Below, one piece after another: positions 12,384 to 12,655 of a stretch of DNA of 12,655 nt. The number at the start of each line of letters is the position of its first letter. The stretch's first letter is position 1. The stretch is taken from assembly GCA_050116035.1 (NCBI GenBank), contig JASFPJ010000070.1:1-12655 (forward strand), in the 5' to 3' direction. The notes under the pieces are model-generated. The model was given only the letters and a program-made list of their open reading frames with translations. It was not told the origin of the DNA and ran no database searches. Source of the stretch: SOIA01 sp050116035 (GTDB lineage Bacteria > Acidobacteriota > Aminicenantia > Aminicenantales > Aminicenantaceae). A program made the position numbers and the translations under genes.

Positions 12384-12413
12384 ATGAGATCGCCACGCTT
12401 CGCTCGCGATGAC
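12384..12413. repeat. Dispersed palindromic repeat, copy 4 (right arm of hairpin)
   Basis: ATGAGATCGCCACGC, then TTCGCTCGCGATGAC. It has the same orientation as the copy at 681-710, from which it differs at only a few bases, and is inverted relative to 12326-12360. Confidence 0.7.
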
Positions 12414-12655
12414 AATTGACCTAATAAAAGGTCGTCAGATTTGCTCGCACTTAGGGTAAAAGATGCCGACATAAGATTATTTGTTATCCTTCAAAGGTTT
12501 TTTGTAATTGAGAAGTCGGCCTATTTTATGAATAATTCAGGTTAACATGGATTCGAGAAGAGTTCCAGCTAAAATTATTAATAAAATGCGGCTTTTGAAC
12601 CTGTATCTTCATGGTTAGAAGACAGAATTCATTGCCGCCGCTGCATTCGAAATTT

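Larger units (their letters stand above)
12244..12545. mobile_element. Putative non-autonomous TTAA-flanked element (MITE-like)
   Basis: The 17-base segment at 12244-12260 (TTAACCTGGATTATTCA) and the one at 12529-12545 (TGAATAATTCAGGTTAA) are inverted copies with a single mismatch. The outer four bases on both sides are TTAA, so the structure reads as a 294-base element with 13-base terminal inverted repeats and a 4-base target duplication. No transposase frame is inside. TTAA targets and ends beginning CCTG/CCGG-ATTATTCA fit my recollection of IS1380-family elements, but I could not check this. Because TTAA is itself a palindrome, it may simply extend the repeats. Confidence 0.5.
12209..12655. 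other. Gene-free right end with nested repeats
   Basis: No supported gene lies in these 447 bases. The region holds the upstream sequence of the acylase gene (12209-12243), a putative small mobile element (12244-12545) with nested palindromic repeats, and about 110 bases of AT-rich sequence with only a 23-codon frame at 12548-12619. Confidence 0.6.

Noticed and set aside
12244..12545. Possible attachment site or integron-type structure at the right end
   Set aside because: No integrase or recombinase gene is visible, and the inverted ends with TTAA fit a small transposon derivative better.
12548..12619. 23-codon ATG frame near the right end
   Set aside because: Too short, no ribosome-binding site, no recognisable content.

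Overview
The window looks like chromosomal DNA from a Gram-negative bacterium of moderate GC content. The outer-membrane/periplasm logic comes from a lipoprotein-type penicillin acylase and a MacB/FtsX-style permease. A PadR regulator next to an FtsX-type permease with a soluble N-terminal prefix domain is a pattern I associate with Acidobacteriota, Aminicenantes and relatives. That placement is an inference, not a demonstration. No rRNA, tRNA or CRISPR array was seen.

Layout: the left part (2-7657) is all on the + strand and the right part (7947-12208) is all on the - strand. The two converge on a perfect hairpin at 7731-7755. Left to right on +: the 3' part of a polytopic permease with a histidine-rich loop (2-658); a Mut7-C type PIN-like nuclease with a zinc ribbon (788-1258); a YbjQ/UPF0145 protein (1417-1743) with a four-helix membrane protein 17 bases downstream (1761-2144); a three-gene metal or metalloid module, ArsR-family sensor / COG0701 permease / CPRC mini-thioredoxin (2491-4304), behind a near-consensus promoter with an operator-like palindrome; and a PadR regulator (4645-4971) followed by a large duplicated MacB/FtsX-like permease (5000-7657) with no ATPase gene in view.

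On the - strand, reading from the right: a penicillin-acylase-family Ntn-hydrolase lipoprotein (12208-9779), an isochorismatase-family cysteine hydrolase (9593-9003), and a two-gene winged-helix / nucleotidyltransferase cassette (8821-7947). The cassette is AT-richer than its surroundings and looks like a toxin-antitoxin-type module. It has its own strong promoter and two operator-like palindromes centred 21 bp apart.

The right end (12209-12655) has no gene. It holds what looks like a small non-autonomous mobile element (12244-12545): near-perfect terminal inverted repeats flanked by TTAA, with several copies of a dispersed palindromic repeat inside. Another copy of that repeat lies at 681-710. 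The element ends about 36 bases upstream of the penicillin acylase start.

The best candidates for a second look are the winged-helix/nucleotidyltransferase cassette with its paired operators, the ArsR-permease-thioredoxin trio, the PadR-controlled orphan permease with a 15-bp direct repeat over its promoter, and the TTAA-flanked element.
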